Program-made: the position numbers and the translations under genes
Part shown: positions 1 to 7,510 of the stretch, piece after piece
How positions within the stretch are numbered: the stretch's first letter is position 1
How the letters are laid out: the number at the start of each line of letters is the position of its first letter
Notes under the pieces: model-generated
What the model was told of the DNA's origin: nothing
The model's database searches: none
What the model saw: the letters and a program-made list of their open reading frames with translations, nothing else
Assembly: GCA_012514775.1 (NCBI GenBank)
Contig: JAAYZQ010000217.1
Span: 1 to 29,203 of the forward strand
Reading direction: 5' to 3'
DNA length: 29,203 nucleotides
Source of the DNA: Anaerolineaceae bacterium
GTDB lineage: Bacteria; Chloroflexota; Anaerolineae; JAAYZQ01

Positions 1-96
1 AAAAGGATTGGCCGATCCTGGCAACCCGGCATCTGTTTTCCGCCGGGAATCGAACATTTCCAGGTTTGAGCTTGGAGGAGTTGAAAGGAGTCTGCA

Positions 97-1329
97 ATGA
101 ATCCCCAAACCCGGCTTGTTCGTTTGCTGTCCGTCTTTGCGCTATTGGCCTTGGTCTTGCCCCTGTCGCTGCCGCGCCAGGGGATGGCAAGAGAGGGGGC
201 ACCGACACCGGTCCGGCCGGTCCAGCAGTCGGCGACCAGTCCCGTAGGAGTGTCGCCGGCCGGAGTGTCTATCACTGCCACTGGGCTGATCCCCGAAACC
301 ATCAACGTGACCGTGGGAGAAGTAGTCACGTGGACCAACAATATGACCAGCACTGTGACCCTTTTCAGTGGCTGGAGCACCAGGGTGTATCTGCCGTTGA
401 TGGTGAGGGGAGCCACCAGCAGATCTGTCGCGGAGTCTGAGCTGGTGCAGCAAGGGGGCAGTCTGTCACCGGCACAGTTGGAGTGGGATAGTGGGCCAAT
501 CGAACCGGGGGAGCAATACACGCGGACCTTCCCCCTGCCGGGCCTGTTTTCCTACCATACAAGCCAGCAGCCTGCCGCCAACGGTGTTGTCGTTGTCACT
601 CCTCCCGCCGACATGGTCTACGTCCCAGCAGGTGAGTTCCAGATGGGCTGCGACGAGAGTAACCCGAGCGAGTTCTGCTACGCCGAGGAGCTGCCCCTGC
701 ACTCAGTGTACCTGGACGCCTACTACATCGACACCTACGAGGTGACCAACGCTCAGTACGCCCATTGCGTGGCTGCCGGCATCTGCAACCTGCCCATCAT
801 TAGTGGGTCATACACTCGCCCGTCTTACTATGACAACCCGACCTACGCTGACTACCCAGTTCTCACCGTCACTTGGTTCGATGCACTGGCCTATTGCACA
901 TGGGCAGGTAAGCGGCTGCCGACCGAGGCCGAGTGGGAAGAGGCCGCCCGCGGGGCGAACGACACCAGGCTGTATCCATGGGGAGATGAGCCGCCGGACT
1001 GCGATCGTCTTAACTACAATGATTGTGTCGGTGATACCACCGCGGTGGGCAGCTACCCTGGCGATACCAGTCCATATGGGGCGATGGACATGGGCGGCAA
1101 TGCAACGGAGTGGGTGAACGACTGGTTCCAAAGCGATTATTACGGTGTCTCCCCGTACAGCAACCCGCCTGGTCCAGAAACTGGAACGAGTAAGGTGTTC
1201 CGAGGTGGCGATTACGGCCAGTCGGTGAACTGGATTGGCGTCGCACGCCGCGATTGGATAGACCCAGAACTCGGCGGTTTCTTTATCTTCGGCCTCGGTT
1301 TCCGTTGTGCGGCGTCGCCAGGGGAGTGA
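97..1329 (+). CDS. Secreted cupredoxin-like / SUMF1 (FGE-sulfatase) domain protein
   Basis: The protein has 410 aa and begins with a signal peptide (basic MNPQTRLVR, then a hydrophobic stretch to about residue 25). Residues about 50-168 look like a cupredoxin fold ([14 protein letters not shown], then a terminal FSYHTSQQP and VVVV strand). The usual copper ligands are not visible: the His after WTNN is absent and the terminal Cys is replaced by Thr. Residues about 173-406 are an FGE-sulfatase/SUMF1 domain, starting at [12 protein letters not shown], with [27 protein letters not shown] and the final GFRCA. The paired active-site cysteines of genuine formylglycine-generating enzymes, expected after RGG, are missing ([13 protein letters not shown]). 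A sulfatase-maturating activity is therefore unlikely, and a binding or structural extracellular role is more plausible. The start is supported by AAAGGAG at 84-90, 6 nt before the ATG. An inserted [10 protein letters not shown] segment resembles a motif I associate with Chloroflexota secreted proteins. Confidence 0.85.
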   Translation: MNPQTRLVRLLSVFALLALVLPLSLPRQGMAREGAPTPVRPVQQSATSPVGVSPAGVSITATGLIPETINVTVGEVVTWTNNMTSTVTLFSGWSTRVYLPLMVRGATSRSVAESELVQQGGSLSPAQLEWDSGPIEPGEQYTRTFPLPGLFSYHTSQQPAANGVVVVTPPADMVYVPAGEFQMGCDESNPSEFCYAEELPLHSVYLDAYYIDTYEVTNAQYAHCVAAGICNLPIISGSYTRPSYYDNPTYADYPVLTVTWFDALAYCTWAGKRLPTEAEWEEAARGANDTRLYPWGDEPPDCDRLNYNDCVGDTTAVGSYPGDTSPYGAMDMGGNATEWVNDWFQSDYYGVSPYSNPPGPETGTSKVFRGGDYGQSVNWIGVARRDWIDPELGGFFIFGLGFRCAASPGE

Positions 1330-1536
1330 GCTTCTAGGTTCCGACCGAAGGGAGTCCCGTGGCAAAGAGAGCGGATGGATTCTGATCTCCTGGGGGAGCT
1401 CGGTGGTGGCCACGAATTGTGGAAGAGTTGCTGTAAGACGCGGCCAATGATATGTCGGGCGATTGATCGGTGCTGCCGTTCACCGGTGGACCGCCTGGAC
1501 GAGTTGATCTGATCTCGGATAGAGTCGACGCGAAAT

Positions 1537-1560
1537 GAGCCGGGGCGTGTGCCCCGGCTC
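1537..1560 (+). terminator. Terminator-like hairpin after the SUMF1-domain gene
   Basis: There is a perfect 10-bp inverted repeat, GAGCCGGGGC and GCCCCGGCTC, separated by GTGT. A weakly T-rich stretch follows (TTGCATATTCTATCTC). It lies 207 nt after the stop codon at 1329. The stem is strong but there is no clean T run, so intrinsic termination is likely rather than certain. Confidence 0.5.
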
Positions 1561-1776
1561 TTGCATATTCTATCTCGATGCGGCTTTTACTGAACCTGCC
1601 CCGCATAGTTCAGCCTTTTCATGGCGGAAGACGTTCGCTCCGATGATCCGGTTGGGCACCCTCGCCCGCCACCAGGGGTTGCCAGACCAGCGATACCTTT
1701 TTCACGCGGGCCCTTGCTTAGTGGGAACCCGCCGTGCGCGAGGGCCTGCAAACCACCAGCGGGTGCGGCAACGAGT

Positions 1777-1850
1777 TGTCAACGAATTAGAGACGAATAA
1801 ACGAATCCTTTGTCTTCTAATTCGTTTATTCGTTTCTTCATTCGTTGACA
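1777..1850. repeat. Long imperfect AT-rich inverted repeat with ACGAAT iterations
   Basis: The left arm at 1777-1806 and right arm at 1820-1850 pair over TGTCAACGAAT at the outside and ACGAATAAACGAAT on the inside, with a small mismatched block between. The central loop is 13 nt. The arms contain repeated ACGAAT words, so iteron-like binding is possible as well as a transcript hairpin. Its AT richness contrasts with the flanking DNA. The function is unknown. Confidence 0.7.
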
Positions 1851-1866
1851 GCAAATCGTCGATCAC

Positions 1867-1971
1867 ATGGAATACGACCTGCTCCGCACTGCCCCCCACC
1901 CCCCGGACGGCATCGAGCAAGCCATAGCGCTCCTGCAAGAAGCCCAACGACAGCGCCGGCCGGCCGACTAA
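1867..1971 (+). CDS. Possible 34-aa small protein
   Basis: An ATG at 1867 opens a 34-residue frame that ends in TAA and reads MEYDLLRTAPHPPDG, then IEQAIALLQEAQRQRR, which could form an amphipathic helix. An in-frame TGA at 1846-1848, inside the preceding hairpin arm, shows it is not the tail of a longer local gene. No clear ribosome-binding site precedes it. It could be a real small protein, a relic fragment or chance. I do not recognise a family. Confidence 0.2.
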   Translation: MEYDLLRTAPHPPDGIEQAIALLQEAQRQRRPAD

Positions 1972-2000
1972 TACAGCAGTCCCCCGCATTCACGAACAAG

Positions 2001-2079
2001 CCACGAAAGCGCGCACCCCCTTTCGCGCCTTCTAGCACTGAGCGAAGCGAATGTGTCGCCCCTTTCGCCCCTTTCGTGG
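2001..2079. repeat. Imperfect inverted repeat with CCCCTTTCG iterations
   Basis: CCACGAAAG at 2001-2009 pairs with CTTTCGTGG at 2071-2079. The interior holds three copies of CCCCTTTCG and the string GAGCGAAGCGAA. The layout resembles an interspersed intergenic repeat more than a protein-coding or tRNA sequence. No function can be assigned. Confidence 0.5.
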
Positions 2080-2208
2080 TCCAAACACCCCATCCCCCAA
2101 ACATTAGGTTTCCCCCAGAACTGACGCCTCGACAAACCCCGAACAGTGGTACCAGCCTGTTCCCCGCCAGCACAAAAAAGCAATTTCAAAGATTTGTCGT
2201 TTTCGACC

Positions 2209-2238
2209 TTGACAGGGCGCCAAACAGGTGGTTATATA
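2209..2238 (+). promoter_or_regulatory. Sigma-70-type promoter of the Prim-Pol gene
   Basis: A perfect -35 hexamer TTGACA at 2209-2214 is followed, after an 18-nt spacer, by TATATA at 2233-2238. The next candidate is TTATAT with 17 nt. It lies about 45 nt before the ATG at 2283, with AAGGAGAG at 2271-2278 as ribosome-binding site. Agreement with the housekeeping consensus is strong. Confidence 0.65.
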
Positions 2239-2282
2239 GAGGAGAGCGCGAACAAACGTTCGAATCCACCAAGGAGAGAGAC

Positions 2283-4739
2283 ATGGCAGACACGCCGGCG
2301 GGGAGCAGCCCCGTGAAGAGAGAAAACAGCCTGTTGGCAGCCGCCCTGGCCTATGCCGGGCGCGGCTGGGCCGTCCACCCCTTGCGGCCGGGCGACAAGC
2401 GCCCCCTGGTCAAGGACTGGCCCCACCGGGCCACGAGCGACGCCGCGATCATCCGCCACTGGTGGGCCAGGTGGCCAAGGGCCAACGTCGGCCTGGCCTG
2501 CGGGCCGTCCCGCCTCTTTGTCGTCGACCTCGACGTCAAGGACGGCGCCGCCGGCCCGGCGAGCTGGGCCGCCCTGGCCGCCCGCCTCGGTCTGGGCGAC
2601 CTGGCCACGCCCACCAGCCGCACACCGAGCGGCGGCCGGCACCTGTTCTTCTCCGCGCCCGACCCCGCCCTGGGCAACTCGGCCGGGCGGCTGGGACCCG
2701 GCATCGACACCCGGGGCCAGGGAGGCTACGTCGTCCTGCCGCCCTCGACCCTGGCCGGCGGGCGGGCCTACACCTGGGAGATCCGGCCCGGGGAGCAGGA
2801 CCCGTGCCCCCTTCCCCCGGCGCTGGCCGCGCTTCTGGCGGGCCCCCCGGCCCCCGCAGAGACCCACCAGGCCGGCGCCTACGCCCACGCGGCCCTGGCC
2901 GGCGAGCTGGGCAGGCTGGCCGCGGCCCCCGCCGGCACCCGCAACGACACCCTCAACGCCGCCGCCTTTGCCCTGGGTCAGCTCGTGGCCGACGACCTCC
3001 TGGACCGGGCCGAGGTGGAGCGCCGGCTCCGGGCCGTGGCCCTGGCCGCCGGCCTGGAGGAGCCCGAGGTGCAGGCCACCCTCAGGAGCGGCCTCGACGC
3101 CGGCCAGGAGCAGCCCCGGTCCCATCGGGCCCGTCGGGTCGAGCCGGCCCGCCGGGTCGAGCCCGAGGACGCCCCCGATCCGGCCCGTCGGGTCGATCCG
3201 GCGGCTGCGGCCGTGGGCTGCGAGCACGACTGCCCGCCCCTGCCCGATTATGCCTGCCTGCCCCTCGACCTGGGCCGCGACGCCTGCCCCTGGCTCGACG
3301 CCTACATCGCCTTCAGCCGCACCTGGAGCCCCCGCAGCTTTTTCGGGTTTCACGAGGCCTGCGGCCTGTGGCTCCTGTCCACCGTGGCCGCCCGCCGGGT
3401 GGTGTTCCACTACGGCCGGTCCCGCTACACCAACCTCTACTTCCTCCTCGCCGGCCGGACCACCATGCACGCCAAGTCCAGCGCCACCGACGTCGCCCGC
3501 GGGCTGTTGCGCGCCTGCGGCCTCGACTACCTCCTGGCGGCCGACGAGGCCACCCCCCAGGCCTTTGTTCGCGCCCTGGCCGGGGGTGCCCTGCCCCCCA
3601 ACTATGACAGCCTGGACGAGGAGGGGCGAAAGATGGCCCGGCTGCGCCTGGGCTTTTGCGGCCAGCGCGGCTGGTACGCCGAAGAGTTTGGCGGCTGGCT
3701 GGCCAGCATGGCCCGCACCGACGGCGTCATGGCCGACTTCCGGGGGCTCCTGCGCAAGCTCGACGACTGCCCGCCCGAATACTCCCGGTCGACCATCGTC
3801 CGCGGCGACGAGGTCATCCAGCGCCCCTACCTGGCCCTCGTCGCCAACCTCACCCCCGCCGACCTGCGCCCCGTGGCCAGGAAGGGGACACAGCTCTGGG
3901 GCGACGGCTTCCTGGCGCGCTTTGCGTTTGTCACCCCGCCCCGCGACGAGGTGCTGGCCGACCAGTTCCCCAGGGGGCAACGGCCCAATCCCCCCGAGTT
4001 GATCACTCCCCTGGTGGACTGGCACCACCGGCTGGGCATGCCCACGGTGCGGGTCGAGGACCGGGTCGAGGGGAACGGCGTCCGCACCGGCGAAAAAAAG
4101 GTGCACGTCGAGCCGCCCACAATGAACCGCTGCATCGTGGCCGACGACGTGTGGGACGCCCTGCATCGCTACAACGTCGCCATGCTAGAGCTTGCCCGGG
4201 CCAGCGAGCTGACCGACCTGGACGGCAACTATGGCCGGCTGCACGAAAAGGCCCTGCGCGTGGCGGCCCTCCTGGCCAGCCTGGAGAACGGCGGCCGGGT
4301 CGAGCTGCGCCACTGGGCCAGGGCCCAGGAGATCGTCGAGCGCTGGCGAATGTATGCCCACCGCCTCTACGAGCAGGTCACCGAGCTGGACGTCTCGCCC
4401 CAGTCCGAGATCGAGGCCAAGGTGATCGCCGCCGTCAAGCGCTGGCAAGAATCGGCAAAGTACCCCGGCGGCCTGACCGCCGCCGACATCGCCCGCTTCG
4501 TGTGGGGCCTGGGACCCGTCGAGGTAAAACGTCACGCCGATGAGCTGGTCAAGGCCCAGGTGCTGGCCAAGCACAAGCCCGGCCGCGCCGAGCGCTACTT
4601 TCTGCCGCTGCCCGAGTCCAGGGCCGGAACCGTAGAGAACAAGAGGAACGGATCCGTAGAGGCAGGTGCGGATCAGGCGCAAACCCTCTCTGCTTCAAAA
4701 TCCGGCAGCCAGGCACCTACAGGGAAGAATAGAGAATAA
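2283..4739 (+). CDS. Bifunctional primase/polymerase (Prim-Pol) with DUF3987 domain
   Basis: The protein has 818 aa. The start at 2283 is chosen over a longer open frame because AAGGAGAG sits just upstream and the Prim-Pol fold begins directly after it. Residues about 17-190 are an archaeo-eukaryotic-type Prim-Pol domain: a catalytic acidic pair in VVDLDVKDG (D82, D84) and the TPSGGRHLFF motif (H120), followed by GIDTRGQGGYVV. A low-complexity linker (about 275-315) has hexapeptide repeats PARRVE. Residues about 330-740 resemble DUF3987, a P-loop/helicase-like region, with a degenerate Walker A-like AGRTTMHAKSS and an acidic GWYAEEFGGWL. The C-terminus (about 715-795) looks like a winged helix (LTAADIARFVWG). 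Such proteins normally prime or replicate plasmids, phages and integrated elements. No helicase, integrase or capsid gene is adjacent, so this copy is an orphan. It may be an element relic or a domesticated gene. Confidence 0.85.
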   Translation: MADTPAGSSPVKRENSLLAAALAYAGRGWAVHPLRPGDKRPLVKDWPHRATSDAAIIRHWWARWPRANVGLACGPSRLFVVDLDVKDGAAGPASWAALAARLGLGDLATPTSRTPSGGRHLFFSAPDPALGNSAGRLGPGIDTRGQGGYVVLPPSTLAGGRAYTWEIRPGEQDPCPLPPALAALLAGPPAPAETHQAGAYAHAALAGELGRLAAAPAGTRNDTLNAAAFALGQLVADDLLDRAEVERRLRAVALAAGLEEPEVQATLRSGLDAGQEQPRSHRARRVEPARRVEPEDAPDPARRVDPAAAAVGCEHDCPPLPDYACLPLDLGRDACPWLDAYIAFSRTWSPRSFFGFHEACGLWLLSTVAARRVVFHYGRSRYTNLYFLLAGRTTMHAKSSATDVARGLLRACGLDYLLAADEATPQAFVRALAGGALPPNYDSLDEEGRKMARLRLGFCGQRGWYAEEFGGWLASMARTDGVMADFRGLLRKLDDCPPEYSRSTIVRGDEVIQRPYLALVANLTPADLRPVARKGTQLWGDGFLARFAFVTPPRDEVLADQFPRGQRPNPPELITPLVDWHHRLGMPTVRVEDRVEGNGVRTGEKKVHVEPPTMNRCIVADDVWDALHRYNVAMLELARASELTDLDGNYGRLHEKALRVAALLASLENGGRVELRHWARAQEIVERWRMYAHRLYEQVTELDVSPQSEIEAKVIAAVKRWQESAKYPGGLTAADIARFVWGLGPVEVKRHADELVKAQVLAKHKPGRAERYFLPLPESRAGTVENKRNGSVEAGADQAQTLSASKSGSQAPTGKNRE
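3127..3200 (+). repeat. 18-bp tandem repeat in the Prim-Pol linker
   Basis: Copies of GTCGGGTCGAG (or close variants) occur at 3133, 3151 and 3187, that is at 18-bp spacing with one diverged unit between the second and third. They encode the hexapeptide series PARRVE, PARRVE, PEDAPD, PARRVD in the linker between the two domains. The unit keeps the reading frame, so copy-number change would only alter linker length. Confidence 0.7.
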
Positions 4740-5031
4740 AAGGTATCTCTATATATCTTCTTATCTATTTTCTCTACACAATTTATCGTAAAGTTCAAGT
4801 AGGCCCCCACGACCGTTCATAAACAACACAACACCCATCACACTCCGCACAGACGGCCATCAGGCCAGGACCGCCGAATCTGGCGGGAGCGAGCGGGACA
4901 CAAGGCGGGGCTTTGGCCCCGCCTGCTTTTACTTGCCCGCCGGGGCAGTGTAACACCTGCTCGGCCTGGATCGCCAGGGCCAGGCCGGGGCCTCCCGATC
5001 TGTTGATCTGGCGGGGCAAGGCCGTGCGCGG
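4740..5031. other. Convergent intergenic region
   Basis: This gap lies between the + strand Prim-Pol gene and the - strand DUF554 gene. Its first 60 bp are strongly AT/pyrimidine-rich (CTCTATATATC and neighbours), unlike the surrounding DNA. A hairpin terminator lies at 4903-4924. I see no gene in it. Confidence 0.6.
4903..4928 (+). terminator. Rho-independent-type terminator, Prim-Pol side
   Basis: AGGCGGGGC at 4903-4911 and GCCCCGCCT at 4916-4924 form a perfect 9-bp stem with a TTTG loop, followed by GCTTTTACTT. On the + strand this fits an intrinsic terminator about 165 nt after the Prim-Pol stop. On the - strand no T tract follows, so it is less likely to serve the convergent operon. Confidence 0.6.
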
Positions 5032-5736
5032 TCAGGGCAGGCCGGCCCAGCGCCACAGGGCGGTCAGGATGGGCGCCAGGATCAGGGCGGGGAGCAGGTT
5101 CGCGACCCGGATGCGCTTGATCTCGAGCATGAGCAGGCCCAGCCCCAGCATCATCACCCCGCCGGTGGCGGTCAGCTCGGCGATCATGGGCTCGCTGAGC
5201 ACGCCTTCCAGGGCCGAGGCGCCCAGGGTGAGGCTGCCCTGCACCAGCAGGACGGCCACCGCCGAAAAGGTTACGCCCATGCCCAGCCCCGCGGCAAAGG
5301 CCAGCGACGTAAAGCCGTCCAGGACGCTCTTGATGGCCAGCAGGCTGTAGTCGCCCCGCAGCCCGTCCTCCATGGAGCCGAGGATGGTCATGGGGCCGAT
5401 GCAGAAGAGAAGGCTGGCGCTGATGAGGCCCCGGCTAAAGTCGCCCCGGGCCAGGAGCGGGACCCGCGCCGCCCCGGCCTCCACCCGGCGGGCCAGGCTT
5501 TCCAGGCGCGCTTCCAACTGCCACCACTCGCCCAGGATGGCGCCGCCGACGATGCTGCCCAGGATGACGAGGACGTTCTGTGTCCCCAGGGCCATGTCCA
5601 TGCCGACGACGAGGACCACCAGGCCCATGCCCTGCACCACGGTTTCGCGCAGCCGCGGGGGCAGCCTGTCGCCCAGGAGCGAGCCCAGGGTGCCGCCGGC
5701 GACGATGGCCAGGACGTTGAGGATGGTGCCGGTCAA
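5032..5736 (-). CDS. DUF554 family membrane protein
   Basis: The protein has 234 aa and is very hydrophobic, with about six or seven membrane segments. Family hallmarks are the opening TGTILNVLAIVAGGTLGSLLGDRLP, read here in part only, then QGMGLVVLVVGMDMA and GPMTILGSMEDGLRGDYSLLAIKSVLDG. DUF554 (YdfK-like) proteins are predicted inner-membrane proteins of unknown substrate, possibly transporters. The start is taken as TTG at 5736-5734: the family N-terminus begins at that codon, and TTGA overlaps the TGA stop of the upstream glycosyltransferase, which implies translational coupling. The longer upstream frame is only the shadow of the glycosyltransferase gene. It is the last gene of the RmlD/glycosyltransferase/DUF554 set. 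A link to cell-envelope work is suggested by position only. Confidence 0.85.
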   Translation of the reverse strand: MTGTILNVLAIVAGGTLGSLLGDRLPPRLRETVVQGMGLVVLVVGMDMALGTQNVLVILGSIVGGAILGEWWQLEARLESLARRVEAGAARVPLLARGDFSRGLISASLLFCIGPMTILGSMEDGLRGDYSLLAIKSVLDGFTSLAFAAGLGMGVTFSAVAVLLVQGSLTLGASALEGVLSEPMIAELTATGGVMMLGLGLLMLEIKRIRVANLLPALILAPILTALWRWAGLP

Positions 5737-6668
5737 TGTGCCTGCCGCAACAGCGATTCGATGTAGGCGTCGGTCGCGCGCCGGATGGTGGGCCTCCTGC
5801 GCCGCTGGCGCCGCCAGCCGGCCAGCCCGGCGAGCTGCCCCCGCAGCCGGGCCCGGGCGGCCTCGCCGCGCCAGGCGCCCAGTGCATCGCGCGTCACCCG
5901 GGCCTGGGCCGTGGCCACGCGCCGCCAATGCCGCCGCAACAGCGGCACCGGATAGTTCTTGGCAATGACCCACAGCGTGTTGCGCCCGGTGTAGTAGCTG
6001 GCGATGGGGCCGCCGCCCGTGGCGCTCAGCTTGTGATAGACCACCGCCCCGGGGGTGTACCAGCAGCGCCAGCCCGCCAGTTGCGCCCGCCAGTTGAGGT
6101 CCACGTCCTCGCAATACATGAAAAAGGTCTCGTCAAAGGGGCCGATCTCGTCCAGCATGGCGCGCCGGTAGGCCACCGCGCCGCCGCAGCCGCCAAAGAC
6201 CCAGCCTGGCTCGTCGAACTGGCCCTCGTCGCGCTGCCACACGCCCCGGTTGAACGGGATTCCGTCGACCCCGTAGCCGTCGCCCGCCGAGTGAATCGTA
6301 TCCCGCCGGTTGAACAACAGCATCTTGGACGCCGCCATGCCCGCTTCGGGATGCGCCAGGAGGGCGTCGACCAGGGCTTCGACAAAATGGGGGCAGGCCT
6401 CCGTGTCGTTGTTGAGCGACACCAGGATCTCGCCCCGGGCGGCGCGAAAACCGGCGTTGTTGGCCCCCGTCAGCCCCAGGTTGCGGGGCAGGGCCAGCAA
6501 GTGGACCTCGGGATACTCCTCGGCCAGGAGCTCCTGCGAGCCATCCGTCGAGGCGCCGTCCACGACGACGACCTCCAGGTTTCGATAGGTCTGGGCCCTG
6601 AGGGCATCGAGGCAGACGGGCAGGTGATGCGCACCATTCCAGTTGGGAATGACGACGCTAGCCAGCAA
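5733..6668 (-). CDS. Family 2 glycosyltransferase
   Basis: The protein has 311 aa with an inverting GT-A fold. The N-terminus LASVVIPNWNG is the nucleotide-sugar strand. VVVVDGASTDGS and SLNNDTE (around residues 35-44 and 84-90) carry the UDP/dTDP-sugar and metal-binding acidic residues. FMYCEDVDLNWR holds the ED motif typical of rhamnosyltransferase-like GT2 enzymes. The C-terminus is very basic (WRRQRRRRPTIRR) and could touch the membrane. The start is TTG at 6668-6666, preceded by GGAGGAG at good spacing; the reductase gene upstream overlaps it by 11 nt. Pairing with an RmlD-like dTDP-rhamnose reductase makes transfer of rhamnose or a related 6-deoxysugar onto an envelope glycan a reasonable inference. 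Acceptor and exact donor cannot be read from sequence. Confidence 0.9.
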   Translation of the reverse strand: MLASVVIPNWNGAHHLPVCLDALRAQTYRNLEVVVVDGASTDGSQELLAEEYPEVHLLALPRNLGLTGANNAGFRAARGEILVSLNNDTEACPHFVEALVDALLAHPEAGMAASKMLLFNRRDTIHSAGDGYGVDGIPFNRGVWQRDEGQFDEPGWVFGGCGGAVAYRRAMLDEIGPFDETFFMYCEDVDLNWRAQLAGWRCWYTPGAVVYHKLSATGGGPIASYYTGRNTLWVIAKNYPVPLLRRHWRRVATAQARVTRDALGAWRGEAARARLRGQLAGLAGWRRQRRRRPTIRRATDAYIESLLRQAH

Positions 6669-7488
6669 AATACTCCTCCAGGGCCTCTTCCCAGGGCCGC
6701 AGGGTGATGCCCAGGGCGACGCCGGCGAAATTCACGATGGGGGCGTACAGGGGCGGCTCGGCGGCGCGGGGCCACTGGTCGGTGGTGATGGCCTCGACCG
6801 GGACGTGGCCCCGGCCCGACAGCTCCAGGATCTTGGTCGCCCAATCGTGGCGGGAGCAGATGCCGCTGTTGGTGAAATGGTAGACGCCATAATGGCCCGT
6901 GACCAGGAGCCGGGCAATGGCCGCGGCCAGGTCGGGGGCATAGGTGGGGGCGCTCACCTCGTCGCTCACCACGCGCAGGGCGCCGTGCTTGTCGGCCGCG
7001 GCCACGATCTTGGTCACGAAATTGCTGCCGCCCCGGGCATAGACCCAGGCCGTGCGCACCAGGTAGAACTGCTGGAGCAGGTTCCGGACGTAAAACTCCC
7101 CGGCCGCCTTGGAGCGGGCATAGGTGCTCAGGGGCGTGGGCGTGTCCCACTCGTAGTAGGGCCGGCCGAGGCGCCCGTCAAAGACGTCGTTGGTGCTGAC
7201 GTGGACCATGGCGGCGCCGCAGTGCTGGCAGGCCACGGCCACGTTTTGCGTGCCCAGGGCGTTGATGCGAAAGGCCAGCTCGGGGTTCCGCTCGCAGCCG
7301 TCGACGTCGGTCATGGCCGCGCCATGCACCACGACGTCGGGCCGAAAGTCGACGATGGTCCGCACGATGGCGTGCGGGTCGGTGATGTCGTGCTCGGGCA
7401 GGTCCAGGCCCAGGAGCTCTTTGGCGCCCAGCACGTTTTCCAACGCGCGGCCCAACTGGCCCTTCGATCCGGTATACGCAATCCGCAT
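6658..7488 (-). CDS. RmlD-like dTDP-4-dehydrorhamnose reductase (NAD-dependent SDR)
   Basis: The protein has 276 aa, an extended short-chain dehydrogenase. The start is ATG at 7488-7486 with GGGAGAA upstream. MRIAYTGSKGQLGRAL holds the dinucleotide-binding glycine motif. STNDVFDG and YARSK (the YxxxK catalytic pair) follow, and SDEVSAPTYAPDLA is the RmlD-type segment. RmlD reduces dTDP-4-keto-L-rhamnose to dTDP-L-rhamnose in the cytoplasm. RmlA, RmlB and RmlC are not in the window. A general sugar-nucleotide reductase is the main alternative. The gene overlaps the glycosyltransferase by 11 nt. Upstream lies the duplicated hairpin repeat at 7511-7589. No clear promoter was found in that gap. 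Confidence 0.85.
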   Translation of the reverse strand: MRIAYTGSKGQLGRALENVLGAKELLGLDLPEHDITDPHAIVRTIVDFRPDVVVHGAAMTDVDGCERNPELAFRINALGTQNVAVACQHCGAAMVHVSTNDVFDGRLGRPYYEWDTPTPLSTYARSKAAGEFYVRNLLQQFYLVRTAWVYARGGSNFVTKIVAAADKHGALRVVSDEVSAPTYAPDLAAAIARLLVTGHYGVYHFTNSGICSRHDWATKILELSGRGHVPVEAITTDQWPRAAEPPLYAPIVNFAGVALGITLRPWEEALEEYFAG

Positions 7489-7510
7489 TACGTCGCTTCT
7501 CCCTGTCATT

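Larger units (their letters stand above)
1330..2282. other. Gene-poor intergenic region, lower GC
   Basis: About 950 bp separate the SUMF1-domain gene from the Prim-Pol gene. I see no gene of recognisable family on either strand. It holds a terminator-like hairpin (1537-1560), a long AT-rich inverted repeat (1777-1850), a 34-codon ORF (1867-1971), a second inverted repeat with CCCCTTTCG iterations (2001-2079) and a promoter (2209-2238). Reading frames that cross it are rich in Pro/Arg/Ser and have no family signature. The long frame continuing upstream of the Prim-Pol start reads as low-complexity non-coding translation. Confidence 0.6.

Noticed and set aside
1..70. SAM-riboswitch-like string GGCAACCCGG with a CCCGGC/GCCGGG hairpin upstream of the first gene
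   Set aside because: The window begins inside any such element, the rest of the S-box core is not recognisable and the gene is not a methionine or SAM gene.
1375..1512. 45-codon frame after the SUMF1-domain gene
   Set aside because: No ribosome-binding site, no recognisable pattern and an odd Cys-rich composition; no better than chance.
1845..2282. N-terminal extension of the Prim-Pol frame
   Set aside because: It translates hairpin and promoter DNA into Pro/Ser/Arg-rich sequence; the promoter at 2209-2238 and AAGGAGAG at 2271 set the start at 2283.
2232..4166. 644-codon - strand frame opposite the Prim-Pol gene
   Set aside because: Gly-rich low-complexity translation without motifs; the + strand has promoter, ribosome-binding site and catalytic residues.
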